Of a stretch of DNA of 64,000 nt, positions 62,715-64,000 are shown one piece after another. The notes under the pieces were generated by a model. That model saw only the letters and a list, made by a program, of their open reading frames with translations, did no database searches and was not told where the DNA came from. The DNA comes from Polynucleobacter hallstattensis. Lineage in GTDB: Bacteria; Pseudomonadota; Gammaproteobacteria; Burkholderiales; Burkholderiaceae. A program made the position numbers and the translations under genes. Position 1 is the stretch's first letter, and the number at the start of each line of letters is the position of its first letter. The DNA lies in the NCBI RefSeq assembly GCF_018881835.1, contig NZ_JACVPO010000002.1, positions 434,001 to 498,000 on the forward strand, given 5' to 3'.

Positions 62715-63362
62715 TTAATCCCGAACTGTTATCAGAATTTCATTACGGCGCATAAAGGGTATAGACCAAGGAGGGTTATAGCGTGCAAATTGGGGATTTC
62801 CAATTACCTGCCATTGTTTACTTTTGATCCACTCTTCTAATGCCTTTGTTTTTTCAAGGACTTTAGCTTCATTATAGAAACCAGAAAAAGTAATTGCAGC
62901 ACGTCTTTGGGCTGGCAACTCCCGAATAGTAACCAAAGGGTTTAATGGCTTTGGTAGTGTCGCCATGGTGTACTCAGAGGGCATTACAAAAGAAAAAACC
63001 CATTGATTGACACCTTTCCCAGAATCCTTACCAGCCTCAATACCTACCGGTACAGTCATCGCAATCTTGGTGCTTTGCGCTGTTTCAATCGCTACTGGCA
63101 CAGTCATAGAAATTTTTTCACTAACTTGGTTCTGCCCAAAAATAAAAGCCGCTATCAGACGAAATCCTTGGCTAGAGGCTGCATCTAAATCGCCCTCGAC
63201 TTTGACTTCAGCAACTAGTTGAGGAGCATAGGTACGAAGCTCAAAAGGTTCTGATTTTTCAAGGATAGAAAATTTTGGTTCTTCAGTTGCCATTACAGTG
63301 CTCGCAATCAATATGCTGGTGAGAAACACCAAGAGTCGGGGGATGGAACTTTTCATAATCAT
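62715..63362 (-). CDS. SOUL family heme-binding protein, exported
   Basis: SOUL/HBP-domain protein of 215 aa with a signal peptide (cleavage near VMA-TEEP, about residue 26). The family segments FELRTYAPQLVAEV, KISMTVPVAIE and NPLVTIRELPAQRRAAITFSG are clear. Bacterial roles are mostly unknown, but the fold can bind tetrapyrroles. It overlaps nothing and follows the LD-carboxypeptidase by 4 bp, likely in the same operon. Confidence 0.9.
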   Translation of the reverse strand: MIMKSSIPRLLVFLTSILIASTVMATEEPKFSILEKSEPFELRTYAPQLVAEVKVEGDLDAASSQGFRLIAAFIFGQNQVSEKISMTVPVAIETAQSTKIAMTVPVGIEAGKDSGKGVNQWVFSFVMPSEYTMATLPKPLNPLVTIRELPAQRRAAITFSGFYNEAKVLEKTKALEEWIKSKQWQVIGNPQFARYNPPWSIPFMRRNEILITVRD

Positions 63363-63366
63363 TTAC

Positions 63367-64000
63367 TTACCAAGTTGAGTGAATAGTAAAACCAGTTAAA
63401 TCATATTGAAGCTGCGCTTGCGCACCAACTGGCAAAGTGAGTTTTTCTGCTTGATGCCCAAAAGGCAGGCCGGTTAACACCGGAATATTATTTGGTAGGC
63501 GCTGATTAATCGCTTCAATAGCAGTTTCTAGTGTGTAACCTCGATCATTGTCATAAAGACGATAGGCCGAGAATCCACCCAAGAGAATGGCGCTTTGATT
63601 AGCCAATATGCCTGCATCTAGTAATTGCATCAACATCCGCTCAATCCGATATGGATGCTCATTCACATCCTCTAAAAATAAAATCCCACCTTGAGTTTTC
63701 TGCTGATTTGGCAAATAAGGCGTACCAACTAAACCTGCCAGCACGGTTAAGTTTCCACCCCAGAGCATTCCGGATACTTGGCCTAAGGCAGATTTTCTTA
63801 AAAAGGGTTGCGCAGCCTCGATGGTGCAATCTAATTTACGCTCTGTAATAGCCTTCTGAAAATGCGCCCACATAAAAGCATTTGGGGTAATGTCCCCACC
63901 CTGCTCACCTTGGCAAGCAAAATCAAAATTGAGCATAGGGCCAGCTAAAGTGACTGCGCTAGTTTTAGCTAACAAACCTAACTGAAAGGTGGTGAAATCG
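63367..64000 (-). CDS. LD-carboxypeptidase (S66 family), N-terminus beyond window
   Basis: C-terminal part of a muramoyltetrapeptide LD-carboxypeptidase (LdcA) in peptidoglycan recycling. AKTSAVTLAGPML, GMLWGGNLTVLAGLVGTPY and LEDVNEHPYRIERML are family segments, including the Glu and His of the Ser-Glu-His triad. The frame is open to base 64000, with family-like residues before the TTG at 63975, so the gene continues outside the window. Confidence 0.92.
   Translation of the reverse strand, partial: DFTTFQLGLLAKTSAVTLAGPMLNFDFACQGEQGGDITPNAFMWAHFQKAITERKLDCTIEAAQPFLRKSALGQVSGMLWGGNLTVLAGLVGTPYLPNQQKTQGGILFLEDVNEHPYRIERMLMQLLDAGILANQSAILLGGFSAYRLYDNDRGYTLETAIEAINQRLPNNIPVLTGLPFGHQAEKLTLPVGAQAQLQYDLTGFTIHSTW

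Overview
The window carries an almost complete aerobic anoxygenic photosynthesis gene cluster (PGC) of a betaproteobacterium, from hemE at about 10.9 kb to bchI at about 60 kb, flanked by ordinary chromosomal genes. The moderately low G+C (by eye), AcsF as the only ring-E cyclase, a pufBALMC operon with a tetraheme cytochrome, and a spheroidenone-type carotenoid set suggest a Burkholderiaceae freshwater bacterium of the Polynucleobacter type. That assignment is inference; no marker gene here proves it.

Left flank (1-10.9 kb): apbC/mrp, a divergent copper pair (copZ, copA), a DUF3047 lipoprotein, a run of envelope genes (GT39, flippase-like protein, GT9, PAP2), rlmJ, a PsiE-family protein and an ArsR-like regulator.

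PGC, first minus-strand block (10.9-23.3 kb): bchG, a PucC-like transporter, bchP, tspO, hemA, dxs, bciB, an AerR/PpaA-type B12-domain regulator and hemE, read right to left. ispH lies upstream at the end of the next operon. This block joins precursor supply (dxs, ispH, hemA, hemE) to the tail-end steps of bacteriochlorophyll a synthesis.

Second minus-strand block (22.6-36.9 kb): bchFNBHLM-lhaA-puhABC-orf117-acsF-puhE-ispH, mostly with ATGA or TAATG overlaps. A divergent plus-strand operon (37.1-42.5 kb) holds aerR-like, ppsR, crtA, crtD and crtC.

Third minus-strand block (42.5-56.0 kb): crtE-crtF, then bchCXYZ-pufB-orf73-pufA-pufLMC-crtIB. The short genes pufA (58 aa), pufB (48 aa) and an extra 73-aa membrane protein between them were read by hand. 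Last come bchO with a 40-aa membrane ORF (plus) and bchI-bchD (minus).

Right flank (60-64 kb): an MsbA-like ABC exporter, a possible 43-aa membrane ORF, a stand-alone BLUF photoreceptor, a SOUL protein and a partial LD-carboxypeptidase.

Four bch promoter regions (bchG, bchF, bchC, bchI) share one layout: an AGGG box, exactly 21 bases, a -10-like hexamer, 1-3 bases, then a PpsR-type TGT-N12-ACA palindrome or close variant. crtE instead has a TTGACA-N17-TATATT promoter whose -10 lies inside a TGT-N12-ACA site. Intercistronic hairpins lie between pufA and pufL and between pufC and crtI. The main novelty candidates are the 73-aa protein, the shared AGGG box and the small membrane ORF after bchO. 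No IS element, integrase, tRNA, rRNA or CRISPR array was seen.
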